From CAXQZM01 sp965229645 (GTDB taxonomy: Bacteria > Pseudomonadota > Alphaproteobacteria > UBA7985): a DNA stretch of 64,000 nt. Where the stretch lies: positions 1,612,001-1,676,000 of the forward strand of contig OZ245893.1 of assembly GCA_965229645.1 (NCBI GenBank), read 5' to 3'. The notes beneath the pieces were generated by a model, which was not told the origin of the DNA, did not search any database, and saw only the letters and a program-made list of their open reading frames with translations. Below are positions 17,598 to 25,760 of the stretch, in pieces. The stretch's first letter is position 1. The number at the start of each line of letters is the position of its first letter. The position numbers were made by a program, and so were the translations under genes.

Positions 17598-18530
17598 ATG
17601 ACCTATCTTGTTGTATTTCTTTCCCTCACCGCCCTGGTTGTTGGCGCGGACATGTTGGTTCGCGGTGCCGTGAATTTGGCCGCTGCCTTCGGGGTCCCAA
17701 CCTTGCTGATCGGCCTTACCATCGTTGCCTGGGGCACCAGCGCGCCCGAGCTTGTGGTTTCCCTGACCGCGGGCCTTCGGGGCGAATACGGCATCGCCTT
17801 GGGCAATATCATCGGGTCCAACATCGCCAATATCTTGCTGATCGGCGGGGTGGCGGCCCTGCTGCTGCCGCTGGCGACGCAGGCGCGGCACATGTGCTAT
17901 AACAGTCTTCTGTTGCTGCTGGTTTCGGCGATCTTGACCGCGACGGTGCTGGCTGGATTTTTGAACCCTTGGCTTGGTCTCCTCCTCATCGGGTTAAAGA
18001 TTTGGATCCTCTATCGGTCATTTCGCGCCAGCGAAGTGCCTGAGGAGGCGCAGGCAGAGGGCCTGACCGCCGCGCGCGCAAGTCTCTTGACCTTGGGTGG
18101 CCTCGTCCTGGTCGGCGGCGGCGGCTATTTTTTGGTCGAGTCCGCCGAGGCCTTAGCCAAGTTGTGGCGCGTCCCCCCCGCCGTGATCGGCCTTACCGTC
18201 GTCGCCATCGGCACCTCGGTTCCCGAGTTGGCCGCCACCATCGCCGCCGCGCGCCAACGCCAGGGGGACCTGATCTTGGGGAATATGGTCGGGTCCAACC
18301 TTGCCAACATTCTGATCGTATTCGGATTTACTGCCCTGTTCGCGCCAGGCCACATTCCCCACGCGGGAGATTATGCGCCCGTGCTGGCACTCATGATGTT
18401 GGCGACCCTTGTTTTATTGGGCTTTGTTCTGCTGCGACGGCCCATCAACCGCGTTACAGGCGGCGCCTTCGTGGTCGCCTACGGGGTCTTTTTGTTGCTA
18501 CCGAGTTTATTTGAGGGCTTGCATCCATGA
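17598..18530 (+). CDS. calcium/sodium antiporter (CaCA family, YrbG-like)
   Basis: The membrane exchanger has two homologous halves. Each carries the alpha-repeat motif: GTSAPELVVSL with GNIIGSNIANILLIGG in the first, and GTSVPELAATI with GNMVGSNLANILIVFG in the second. Ten or so hydrophobic helices are predicted. It probably exchanges Na+ for Ca2+ across the inner membrane. The ATG at 17598 fits the family start (MTYL...VVGADMLVRGAV); an in-frame GTG at 17580 would add six residues. The stop overlaps the next gene by four bases. Confidence 0.92.
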   Translation: MTYLVVFLSLTALVVGADMLVRGAVNLAAAFGVPTLLIGLTIVAWGTSAPELVVSLTAGLRGEYGIALGNIIGSNIANILLIGGVAALLLPLATQARHMCYNSLLLLLVSAILTATVLAGFLNPWLGLLLIGLKIWILYRSFRASEVPEEAQAEGLTAARASLLTLGGLVLVGGGGYFLVESAEALAKLWRVPPAVIGLTVVAIGTSVPELAATIAAARQRQGDLILGNMVGSNLANILIVFGFTALFAPGHIPHAGDYAPVLALMMLATLVLLGFVLLRRPINRVTGGAFVVAYGVFLLLPSLFEGLHP

Positions 18531-19297
18531 CCTTACCCTTTGCCAAAACCGCCCTGGTAACGGGCGGCGCCAAACGCCTCGGCCTCCATATGGCAAAGCG
18601 ATTGGCGCAAGCGGGATGGACCATTGTCATCCATGCCCACAGGTCGGCAGCGACGGGCAAGGAGGCGCTCAAAACCCTGAAAGACCTGGGCGCGAAGGAC
18701 GCGCATTTGGTGGCAGGCGACTTGAGGAACGAGGCGGACATGGCCGCCACCTACGCGCGCGCTGTCGCGCGGGTCGGACCGCTCGGGGTCCTGATCAACA
18801 ACGCCAGCACCTTCGACTACGATGACGTGGCAACGGCCACGCGCGACAGTTGGGACCTGCACATGCAGGTTAACGCCCGCGCGCCCTTTGTCTTGAGCCA
18901 ACAGGTCGCGGCGCAAGGGCGACCTGCCTGCATCATCAATATGCTGGACCAGCGCGTTTTGAATTGGAACCATCACTTCGCCACCTACTCCATCGCCAAA
19001 GGCGCTTTGTGGACCCAGACGCAGACCTTGGCCGTCGCGCTGGCGCCGCTGAAAATTCGCGTCAACGGCATCGGGCCAGGCCCGACTTTGCCCAGCCCGC
19101 GTCAGGACTGGGACAGCTTCCGCGCCCAGCAAGCCTATACCATGCTCGATCGACTGGTGGACCCAGAGGAAGTGGCGGCGACGGCGCTCTACCTCATCCA
19201 CAGCCCATCGGTCACGGGCCAAATGATCGCCGTTGACGGCGGGCAGCACCTCAACTGGGCCCCGCCCAAAGAACGTCATATGGCTTTGGACGAGTGA
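18527..19297 (+). CDS. short-chain dehydrogenase/reductase, pteridine-reductase-like
   Basis: The 256-residue protein is a classical SDR: NAD(P)-binding TGGAKRLG near residue 12, NNAS near 90, catalytic YSIAK near 158, and GPGPTLPS after it. The arrangement resembles the dihydropteridine or dihydromonapterin reductase (FolM) branch, so a pterin substrate is possible but unproven. It overlaps the exchanger gene upstream. Its stop TGA is followed by TACCAACGGG, a remnant end of the mobile element. Confidence 0.82.
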   Translation: MTLPFAKTALVTGGAKRLGLHMAKRLAQAGWTIVIHAHRSAATGKEALKTLKDLGAKDAHLVAGDLRNEADMAATYARAVARVGPLGVLINNASTFDYDDVATATRDSWDLHMQVNARAPFVLSQQVAAQGRPACIINMLDQRVLNWNHHFATYSIAKGALWTQTQTLAVALAPLKIRVNGIGPGPTLPSPRQDWDSFRAQQAYTMLDRLVDPEEVAATALYLIHSPSVTGQMIAVDGGQHLNWAPPKERHMALDE

Positions 19298-19311
19298 TAC
19301 CAACGGGTCTT

Positions 19312-20319
19312 ATGATTGACTCCACCAAAACCGGGCAAGGCGCCAAGCGGGTGCTGCAGGAACCGCTCAATTCGCATCGCCTGCTGGTCGACGCGGTCCA
19401 GGCCTGCGCGAACCAGCGGGGCCTCAGCTTTGCCAGCCATTCGCAAGGGTGGATCTTGGAACTGGCCCGTGGCGCGCACCGACGCCTCATTTACGGTTAC
19501 GACTTTGGCCTCAACCGCTCTGCGGTTTTTCAACTGATGAACGACAAGGCTGCCTTTGCCGAGGCTTGCCAACGCCAAGGGATTCCTGCGGTGCCGCACC
19601 GCGTCTATCTGCATCCGCGATTGCAAGGTTATGTCCCTGGCGACGGCAATTGGCGGGCCATGCGGCACGCCTTCGACGCTTGGGGTCAGGATGTGGTGAT
19701 CAAGAACAACGCGGGCACGGGGGGGAAGGAGGTAACCCGGGCGCGGTCGGTCCGCGCCCTAGAACAGGCCACCTTTGCCCTGTTCCAAGTGTCGCGCGCC
19801 ATCTGCCTGTCCCCGTTCTTGCCGTTGCGAGGCGAGGTGCGGGTGGTGAGCGTGGCAGGTCGAACTCTGTTGGCCTACGAAAAGGCCCGGACCCTGATCC
19901 AGGGCGACGGTAAGTCCCAGCTGTCGAGCTTAATCGCAGCGGCAGGGATCGATGTCGCCCACGCCGCGACCCAGCCCGTGGACTCCGCAACGGGCCAGGA
20001 GCTTAGCCTGTTTCAGGTTCCAAATCGCGGGCAAAGCGTGTTGCTCGACTGGCGCCACAACCTCGGGCAGGGGGCGGTGCCTGTCGTGATGGATTTGGCC
20101 CAAGATCACCCTGCGCTGACACTGGCAAGGCAGGCCCAGGCCGCGCTTGATTTGCAGATGGCGAGCATCGATGTCGTCGAAACCGACGAGGGTTGGCGCG
20201 TGCTGGAGGCCAATAGCGGCATCATGCTGGAGCACCTGAGCCAGATTCTCGACCCCGAAGGGCACTATGCCAAGGCCATTTACGGCGCGGCCCTGGACGC
20301 CTTGTTTGCAGTTGAATAA
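19312..20319 (+). CDS. ATP-grasp ligase, RimK/cyanophycin-synthetase-like
   Basis: The protein of about 335 residues has the ATP-grasp pattern. There is a substrate-side N-terminal region with NRSAVFQLMNDKAAFAEACQRQGIPAVP, the lysine-containing strand VVIKNNAGTGGKEV, and a metal-binding end VLEANSGIMLEHL. Such enzymes ligate a carboxylate to an amine through an acyl phosphate. The substrate is not evident. The ATG at 19312 is used; the GTG at 19294 overlaps the previous gene and lies before an element remnant. The stop TAA is the left target copy of element copy 6. Confidence 0.78.
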   Translation: MIDSTKTGQGAKRVLQEPLNSHRLLVDAVQACANQRGLSFASHSQGWILELARGAHRRLIYGYDFGLNRSAVFQLMNDKAAFAEACQRQGIPAVPHRVYLHPRLQGYVPGDGNWRAMRHAFDAWGQDVVIKNNAGTGGKEVTRARSVRALEQATFALFQVSRAICLSPFLPLRGEVRVVSVAGRTLLAYEKARTLIQGDGKSQLSSLIAAAGIDVAHAATQPVDSATGQELSLFQVPNRGQSVLLDWRHNLGQGAVPVVMDLAQDHPALTLARQAQAALDLQMASIDVVETDEGWRVLEANSGIMLEHLSQILDPEGHYAKAIYGAALDALFAVE

Positions 20320-20566
20320 TACCAGCGGCGAATGAGAATGACTCTAATGATCGCTGGTATAAGGGCCGCGACTGCGGCCCCCGCAGCGGCCCCGAGATGA
20401 GCTAAGAAAGCGCCTCGGGGTATAAGCGAAGGCCCCGTCCTGCGGTCGGGCTGAGCGAGCGTAGCGAGCGAGTAGAGACTGCCACCCAAAAAAGCCGAAA
20501 CGCGAAGCGTTTCTGCCGTGAGACACAAAGCGGCCAAAAAATTGTCAACTTTTTTCGCCGTTGGTA
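20320..20566 (-). mobile_element. MITE-like element, copy 6 (247 bp)
   Basis: The element is bounded by TACCAGCGGCG and CGCCGTTGGTA and flanked by TAA at 20317-20319 (the stop codon of the ATP-grasp gene) and 20567-20569. It has one beta module and the same 247-bp length as copies 1 and 4. Its right end points toward bpt, 139 bases away. Confidence 0.92.
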
Positions 20567-20705
20567 TAAGGCTTGTCCGATTCAGGAGCGCAGGTGCGTA
20601 TATACTCGGGTTTGACGCTTAGACAAAGGTTGATCCGCAGGTCAGGTTATCTTTACCGCTTGTATCGGTTGTTCCCACAGACTTTGAATCCGCTATAAGC
20701 CCCCG

Positions 20706-21428
20706 ATGAAACCCATGAATTGGCAGCGGGTTGAGCGGATTTTCTTGGCCTCCCGCGCCGACACCTGCCCCTATTTGCCGGAGCAGCGCGAGCAAAAGTT
20801 GGTCACGCTGATCCAGGATGGCGACACGGACAGCTTTGCCGAGCTGACGGATCGCGGGTTTCGCCGCAGTCATCAGGCCGCCTATCACCCCATTTGCCCC
20901 AACTGCCAGGCGTGCAAGGCCTTGCGGGTGCGGGTGCAGGACTTTCGGCCCAACAAGACCCAGCGGCGCCTGCTGCGGCGCTACGCCAACTTGCATTTGG
21001 CCATGGACCCGCCCGTCGTCGATGCGGCGCACTGGGCCCTGTTTCGCGCTTATGTCCGTGCCCGCCATCCCGACGGGTCCATGGCCGCCATGACCCAAGC
21101 GGCCTTCGCCGAGATGGTCAGCGACACGCCCGTAGAGACGCGCTTAATGACGTGGCGCGACGGTGGACCCGACGGAACTTTGGTGGCGGCGTGCATCGCG
21201 GACTTGCTGCCCAACGGCCTCTCCGCGGTCTATTCCTACTTTTCCGTCCGTCCCGCCTACCCGTCCTTAGGGACTTTTGTGATTCTGGATCTGATCCAAA
21301 CCACGGCCAAAGCGGGCCTCGACCATTTGCATCTGGGGTATTGGGTCAAGGGGGCCAAGACCATGGCCTACAAGGCCCAGTTTCACCCGTGCGAGATTTA
21401 TAGCCAGCGGCGCTGGCAGGTGCTTTAA
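20706..21428 (+). CDS. bpt: aspartate/glutamate leucyltransferase
   Basis: The enzyme adds leucine from Leu-tRNA to proteins with N-terminal Asp or Glu, creating an N-degron. The 240-residue protein has the N-terminal cysteine motif CPYLPEQREQK and CPNCQACKALRVRV, then RRSHQAAYHP, and the acyltransferase core YSYFSVRPAYPSLGTFVILDLI with HLGYWVKGAKTMAYKAQFHP. Length and motifs match bacterial Bpt rather than the longer eukaryotic Ate1. It is a single gene; the following DNA is a transposase relic. Confidence 0.93.
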   Translation: MKPMNWQRVERIFLASRADTCPYLPEQREQKLVTLIQDGDTDSFAELTDRGFRRSHQAAYHPICPNCQACKALRVRVQDFRPNKTQRRLLRRYANLHLAMDPPVVDAAHWALFRAYVRARHPDGSMAAMTQAAFAEMVSDTPVETRLMTWRDGGPDGTLVAACIADLLPNGLSAVYSYFSVRPAYPSLGTFVILDLIQTTAKAGLDHLHLGYWVKGAKTMAYKAQFHPCEIYSQRRWQVL

Positions 21429-21434
21429 TTATCT

Positions 21435-21833
21435 CTGGGGCGCGCCCTTTGGAAGAAGTGGAGCCAGTATCACCGCCGTTCCCTGGCCGAGACAAAAATG
21501 CACTGCATCAAGCTCCTAGGCGAGGGCCTCATGGCCATCGACTTCGACAGGCAAATAACTGAAATCAAAGCCTGCGCCACCATCTTATACTAACGGCGAA
21601 AAAAGTTGACACTTTTTTGGCCGTTTTGTGTCTCACGGCAGAAACGCTTCGCGTTTCGCCTCCGACGGGGCCTCCGCTTATACCCCGAGGCGCGTGTCCG
21701 CTATTCTCGGGGCCGCTGCGGGGGCCGCAGTCGCGGCCCTTATACCAGCGGACATAAGGGTCATTCTTAATGACCGCTGGTATTAAATACCTTCACCAAA
21801 CTTGGAACACCAACCACACAGCGCGTTCGCTAG
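21435..21833 (+). pseudogene. IS5-family transposase relic (C-terminal part), split by a MITE
   Basis: The frame from about 21435 encodes the typical IS5-family C-terminus: WKKWSQYHRRSLAETKMHC, IKLLGEGLMAIDFDRQ and EIKACATIL. It is broken at 21588 by element copy 7 and resumes at 21786 with NTFTKLGTPTTQRVR and a stop at 21831-21833. Joining the two parts restores a continuous frame. The N-terminal two thirds of the transposase are missing. The terminal repeat at 21871-21887 is probably its right end. Confidence 0.8.
21588..21782 (+). mobile_element. MITE-like element, copy 7, inside an IS5-type transposase relic
   Basis: This short form of 195 bp has ends TACTAACGGCG and GACCGCTGGTA and is flanked by TTA at 21585-21587 and 21783-21785. 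The TTA is a leucine codon of the interrupted transposase frame, so the empty site can be reconstructed exactly. This defines the element's boundaries and its 3-bp target duplication. Confidence 0.93.
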
Positions 21834-21870
21834 ATTAAACTGGGAAAGGGTGGATTTTGCCTAAATCTAC

Positions 21871-21887
21871 CTTTGTGCAACAAAGCC
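21871..21887 (-). repeat. IS5-type terminal repeat at the left edge of the island
   Basis: CTTTGTGCAACAAAGCC is the exact reverse complement of the 17 bases at 34912-34928. It resembles ends of IS5-group elements (GGCTTTGTTG...) and lies 38 bases after the stop of the IS5-type transposase relic, so it is probably that element's right end. DNA to its right is clearly richer in A and T. Confidence 0.7.
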
Positions 21888-21965
21888 AACAACGTCGACG
21901 GATATGCGAAATTGATCAAGTCGTAGAAGGTTGATAGGTCGTCACATCAAGCAGAGGTGATAAAC

Positions 21966-23660
21966 TTGACCAAAACGATCCAGATAGGCGCTGCGGTGGG
22001 CAGCGGAGTTGTTGCGCGAGCGGCGGAGGCTGGTGGCGCCGACTTTTTGCTGGCCATTAATGCAGGGCGCATGCGCAACATGGGTTTGCCTTCGATTGCG
22101 TGCATGCTACCCATTCGTGACGCCAATGCTGCCACCTTACCCTTTGCCATGGAAGAGGTTTTGCCCCAGGCGCAGATCCCCGTCTATGTGGGTCTATCTG
22201 TTTGGTCCCAGTCTGAGGACCTCAACGTTTTGATCAGCCAAATTTTGGACGCTGGCTTCGCGGGGGTAGTGAATTTTCCTAATGCGATGCTATTTTCCGC
22301 TGATTTTCATCATTTTCTGGATCGCGCTGGTGTCGGAACGCCAGCGGAGATTGGGCTTTTGAAGCAAGTGGAAGCTGCCGGCGGTCAATCTCTATTTTAT
22401 TGCGGCAGTTTGGCGGAAGCACGCGCCGCGGCGATTGCGGGTTTAAGCGCTTTGGTATTTAATTTTGGTTGGAATGTTGGTGGTGCGCAAACCCACACGG
22501 TTCGTGTCAGCCTAGAAGAGGTGGCTCTCAAGTCTCGTGAGGTGGTTCGGGTGGTGCGCCGTATTCATCCAGGTATGAAAATCTATCTTGAAGGTGGCCC
22601 AATCTTGACGGCTGAAGATTTGAACTTTGTCATTTCTCAGGCAAGGATAGATGGCTATGTAGGAGGATCAACAATTGATCGCTTTCCCGTGCAAAGTTCT
22701 GTTGGCAATCAGATTGCAGAATATAAATCTGCCAGCCAAAATGTACAGGCGCATTCAGTTGCACATGATCGCATTTTGTCCAGCGCCGCGCAGGTTGGAT
22801 TGGTCGGCTCGTCGCCCACGCTGACCGATTTTGTCATCGCCTGTGAAAGAACCCGTTTAGATTCAGGGGGCATAGAGCTGCTTGCCCCTCCTGGGGCAGA
22901 CCTGACCAGCGCGATCCAATTTCTGACACAGATGTCACCAGAGCAGATCGCTAGGGCATCCCATACATTTTCAAAAGAATCATCAGCCCAGCAGGATAAC
23001 GCGATCCTTTTTGGCGCGGAACGTGCAGGCCAGAACCGCCTTGGATTGCTCGAGAGCGGCCATCCATACCTAATACTGTATAATTGCCAATGTATGCCCA
23101 AATTGCTGCGTAAAAAGTTTAGCCTTGCCTTAAAAATTGGCCGGTTCCAGCGGTTAGGCACAACCCGATCCCTGCCGTTGCAAACGCGCCTGATCTTTGT
23201 CTCCAATGAAAAGGCGGGCCCATGCTGGCCTGACAGCATGCTCACGACTCTGATCTACCCCAGCTTGAAGACGAGGCATTTGGACATAAGAGCGCTTATC
23301 GATTATCTGCTCCGCCAATCAGCCAGTGCAGAGAATTGGCCAAACATTAGTCCCACTGCCTATCGGGTTTTGGCAGGTCACATATGGCCGCAAAACGAGA
23401 TGGAACTGAAGTCTGTTGTACGCCAGTTGATCCAATGGGGCCCAGGCAAGTCTATCGAGGCAATCGATATCCATGCGATGATACATGAGTCTGAGCGTGC
23501 ATCCAATCTAAAGAGCGCAACTGATACCGAGCGCGACCATATATTACAAAGCCTAACCCGAAATAACTTTCGCAAAGGGGCCACAGCGAGCGCTTTAGGC
23601 ATTAGCCGAAAAACGCTCTACAACCGTATGAAACGTCTAGGCCTGACGCATAGCACTTAA
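21966..23660 (+). CDS. TIM-barrel (PEP_hydrolase family) protein fused to a degenerate sigma-54-activator domain and Fis-type HTH
   Basis: The first 265 or so residues form a TIM barrel of the PEP_hydrolase/Tm-1 C-terminal family (AAEAGGADFLLAINAGRMR, AGFAGVVNFPNAM, YVGGSTIDRFPV). A stretch aligning with NtrC-type AAA+ domains follows (LVGSSPTLTDFV, GRFQRLGTTRSLPLQTRLIF), but Walker A, GAFTGA and the Walker B acid are all lost. The end is an intact Fis-type helix-turn-helix (KGATASALGISRKTLYNRMKRLG). It is probably the transcription regulator of the island, with the barrel as sensor. TTG at 21966 follows AGAGGTGA; a GTG at 21957 is possible. Confidence 0.75.
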   Translation: MTKTIQIGAAVGSGVVARAAEAGGADFLLAINAGRMRNMGLPSIACMLPIRDANAATLPFAMEEVLPQAQIPVYVGLSVWSQSEDLNVLISQILDAGFAGVVNFPNAMLFSADFHHFLDRAGVGTPAEIGLLKQVEAAGGQSLFYCGSLAEARAAAIAGLSALVFNFGWNVGGAQTHTVRVSLEEVALKSREVVRVVRRIHPGMKIYLEGGPILTAEDLNFVISQARIDGYVGGSTIDRFPVQSSVGNQIAEYKSASQNVQAHSVAHDRILSSAAQVGLVGSSPTLTDFVIACERTRLDSGGIELLAPPGADLTSAIQFLTQMSPEQIARASHTFSKESSAQQDNAILFGAERAGQNRLGLLESGHPYLILYNCQCMPKLLRKKFSLALKIGRFQRLGTTRSLPLQTRLIFVSNEKAGPCWPDSMLTTLIYPSLKTRHLDIRALIDYLLRQSASAENWPNISPTAYRVLAGHIWPQNEMELKSVVRQLIQWGPGKSIEAIDIHAMIHESERASNLKSATDTERDHILQSLTRNNFRKGATASALGISRKTLYNRMKRLGLTHST

Positions 23661-23730
23661 GGCAAATTCTTAAGGCCTTGAGAATAAAGCATTTTGCGAA
23701 CAAGTTGACTGGCCCATGCAGCTGGTTCCC

Positions 23731-24375
23731 CTAAGGTCGAACGACAGCAGCATCCATATACTTCGGCCATGTTACAGGCAGATCTGCTTCGCTGCGTGTT
23801 ATCAGACCCAGCAACGGCATTTCGGGGTTGCTTAGGCTGTCACGTATATCTCGTAGTTGTTGCTGGCGCTTAGCAGCTGAGGGGAATCCATGCGCAAAGG
23901 CGCGGGTAGTGGGCAAAACCAGAAGTGCTTTGGCACCCGCAGCAACGGCACCATACGCATCATCGGGCTCACAAACACAAGCCAAGACATTGATCCCTGT
24001 GTCTGTAAGCTCCTGAATGCGGCTCAGTTCCAAATTGGGGCCCAAATTGACTTCCTCTAAACTCATGCGAAACGCTGCGTCGTGTTGCATCACCGTTGGG
24101 AAGTTTGAGATCCAAGAGACACCATTCTTGATCATGCTCTTGGATAGGGATTGGATATTCAACGTTGGATTGGCAAGAAAAATTCCCATTGAATAGGATC
24201 GGCCGTCATCAAAGGGAAATTGGAGAGAATCATCTGCCTGACAGCCAGGCAGTAGCAGGCTAATCTCCAAAGGCACTTCATCAGGCAACGCCGGGTTGCT
24301 AGAGGCCAAAATATGTGCAGGCATGATCGAAAGAGTCCTTTGGTCCGCCCTAATTTCCCAAGATAAAAAACGCAT
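23731..24375 (-). CDS. diverged TIM-barrel paralogue (PEP_hydrolase-like)
   Basis: The protein of about 214 residues aligns with the central and C-terminal barrel of the two other family members in the island. SWISNFPTVMQHDAAFRMSLEE parallels AGIQNFPTVGLIDGTFRANLEE, and GAVAAGAKALLVLP parallels a barrel strand. The N-terminal strands with the GAGTGLSA-type loop are missing, so it is unlikely to keep the family's active site. The start is uncertain: TTG 24384, ATG 24375 or ATG 24324. It converges on the regulator gene and was divergent from livH before the IS630 insertion. Confidence 0.6.
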   Translation of the reverse strand: MRFLSWEIRADQRTLSIMPAHILASSNPALPDEVPLEISLLLPGCQADDSLQFPFDDGRSYSMGIFLANPTLNIQSLSKSMIKNGVSWISNFPTVMQHDAAFRMSLEEVNLGPNLELSRIQELTDTGINVLACVCEPDDAYGAVAAGAKALLVLPTTRAFAHGFPSAAKRQQQLRDIRDSLSNPEMPLLGLITRSEADLPVTWPKYMDAAVVRP

Positions 24376-24476
24376 ATGCGTCAAAAATTACCCATATTTA
24401 CCCAATACTGAAAATATTCGCTCTTGCAAGGCTCTTTTACGCAATACAAAACGGGGTATTCACAATGGATGTACTA

Positions 24477-25714
24477 GTCCTCCTCACCCTCTAAATTGGG
24501 GGGTTGCGTAGGGTTCGTTTTTTTGATTCGCTGTGCCCCTTAACAACAACAGGGAGCCAGTGACATGGCAAATAAGAGATATGTGGTTGATCTGACTACT
24601 GAGGAACGCGAGACCCTTTTGTCGAAGATCAGCAAGGGGCGTTTGTCCGCGCGGGCAAACTTGAAGGCGCGGATTTTACTCAAAGCTGACACAGGTCCTC
24701 AAGGAGAGGGTTGGACGGACCAAAGAATTTGTGAAAGCCTTGAGACTTCATCCTCGACAGTTGCTCGGGTTCGTGAAACCTTCGTGTTGAAGGGCCTTGA
24801 AGCCGCGCTTGCTCGTAAGCAGCGGGTGCATCCTGCAGTGCAGCGGGTATTTGACGGGGAAGCTGAAGCCAAGCTGATCGCGTTGGCCTGCTCGCAACCC
24901 CCTGAGGGCTACGCGCGTTGGACGACCCGTTTGTTAGCCCAAAGGGTCGTCGAGCTTGAAATTGTTGACAGCGTTCATTTCAACACCGTGGGTAGGACAT
25001 TAAAAAAAACGAACTTAAGCCTCACCGCAGCCGCTACTGGGTGATCCCACCCAAGGAGAACGCAGCCTTTGTAGCGGCGATGGAGCATGTTTTGGCGGTC
25101 TATCAGCGCCCACGAGATCCCAAACGACCGCTGATCTGCTTGGATGAGGCGGCCAAGCAATTGGTAAGTGAAACACGCCTGCCCATTCCCATGGCTCCCG
25201 GTCGCACAGCACGCCATGATTATGAGTACAGGCGCGCTGGCACCGCGAACATTTTTATGGCGTTTGCGCCCCTGGAAGGGAAACGTCACCTCAAGGTTAC
25301 CGCCCGTCGTGCTAGAGCCGATTATGCCCATTTCCTAGAAGATCTCAGCGATAGGCATTTTGCGGACGCTGAGAAGATCGTGCTCGTCCAAGACAACCTC
25401 AACACACACGCCACAGCGTCCTTATATGCAGCCTTCCCGCCTGAAAAAGCCCGCCGCATCGCCGATCGCTTCGAGTGGGTTTTTACCCCAAAACACGGCT
25501 CCTGGCTGAACATGGCAGAGGCAGAGCTGTCCGTCCTCTCGCGCCAATGCCTTAAGGAGCGCATCGAATCTCAAGACGAACTGGCATCCGATATCAAAGC
25601 CTGGGAGACACAACGAAATCAACAAGTCGCAATCGCAAACTGGCAATTTACAAACGAAGACGCGCGCGTGAAACTCAGAAAATTGTACCCGTCAGTTTGA
25701 GAGATTCGAAGGAC
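24477..25714 (+). mobile_element. IS630-family insertion sequence
   Basis: The element is bounded by TA dinucleotides (24475-24476 and 25715-25716), the target duplication expected for IS630/Tc1 elements. Its short inverted ends are GTCCT at the left and AGGAC at the right. It contains one transposase in two overlapping frames. It sits in the intergenic region between the diverged TIM-barrel gene and livH. Removing it leaves about 143 bases between their starts. Confidence 0.85.
24565..25700 (+). CDS. IS630-family transposase made by -1 frameshifting
   Basis: The first frame (24565-25044) encodes the helix-turn-helix part. The second (to 25700) encodes the DDE catalytic domain with LICLDE, VLVQDNLNTH and SWLNMAEAEL. 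The frames join at a run of eight A residues (25002-25009), where a -1 shift gives the conserved KKNELKPHRSRYW and YWVIPPKENAAF. Both parts look undamaged, so this is more likely programmed frameshifting or polymerase slippage than a dead gene. AGGGAG precedes the ATG. Confidence 0.85.
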
Positions 25715-25760
25715 TAGGGGGTATATCTTTAATGATCAAGGACCCAAACATGAGGTCTAA

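Noticed and set aside
24477..25714. The IS630-family element as the driver of the dispersed elements
   Set aside because: Its ends (GTCCT) and TA duplication differ from the TACCARCGGC ends and 3-bp TNA duplications of the dispersed family.
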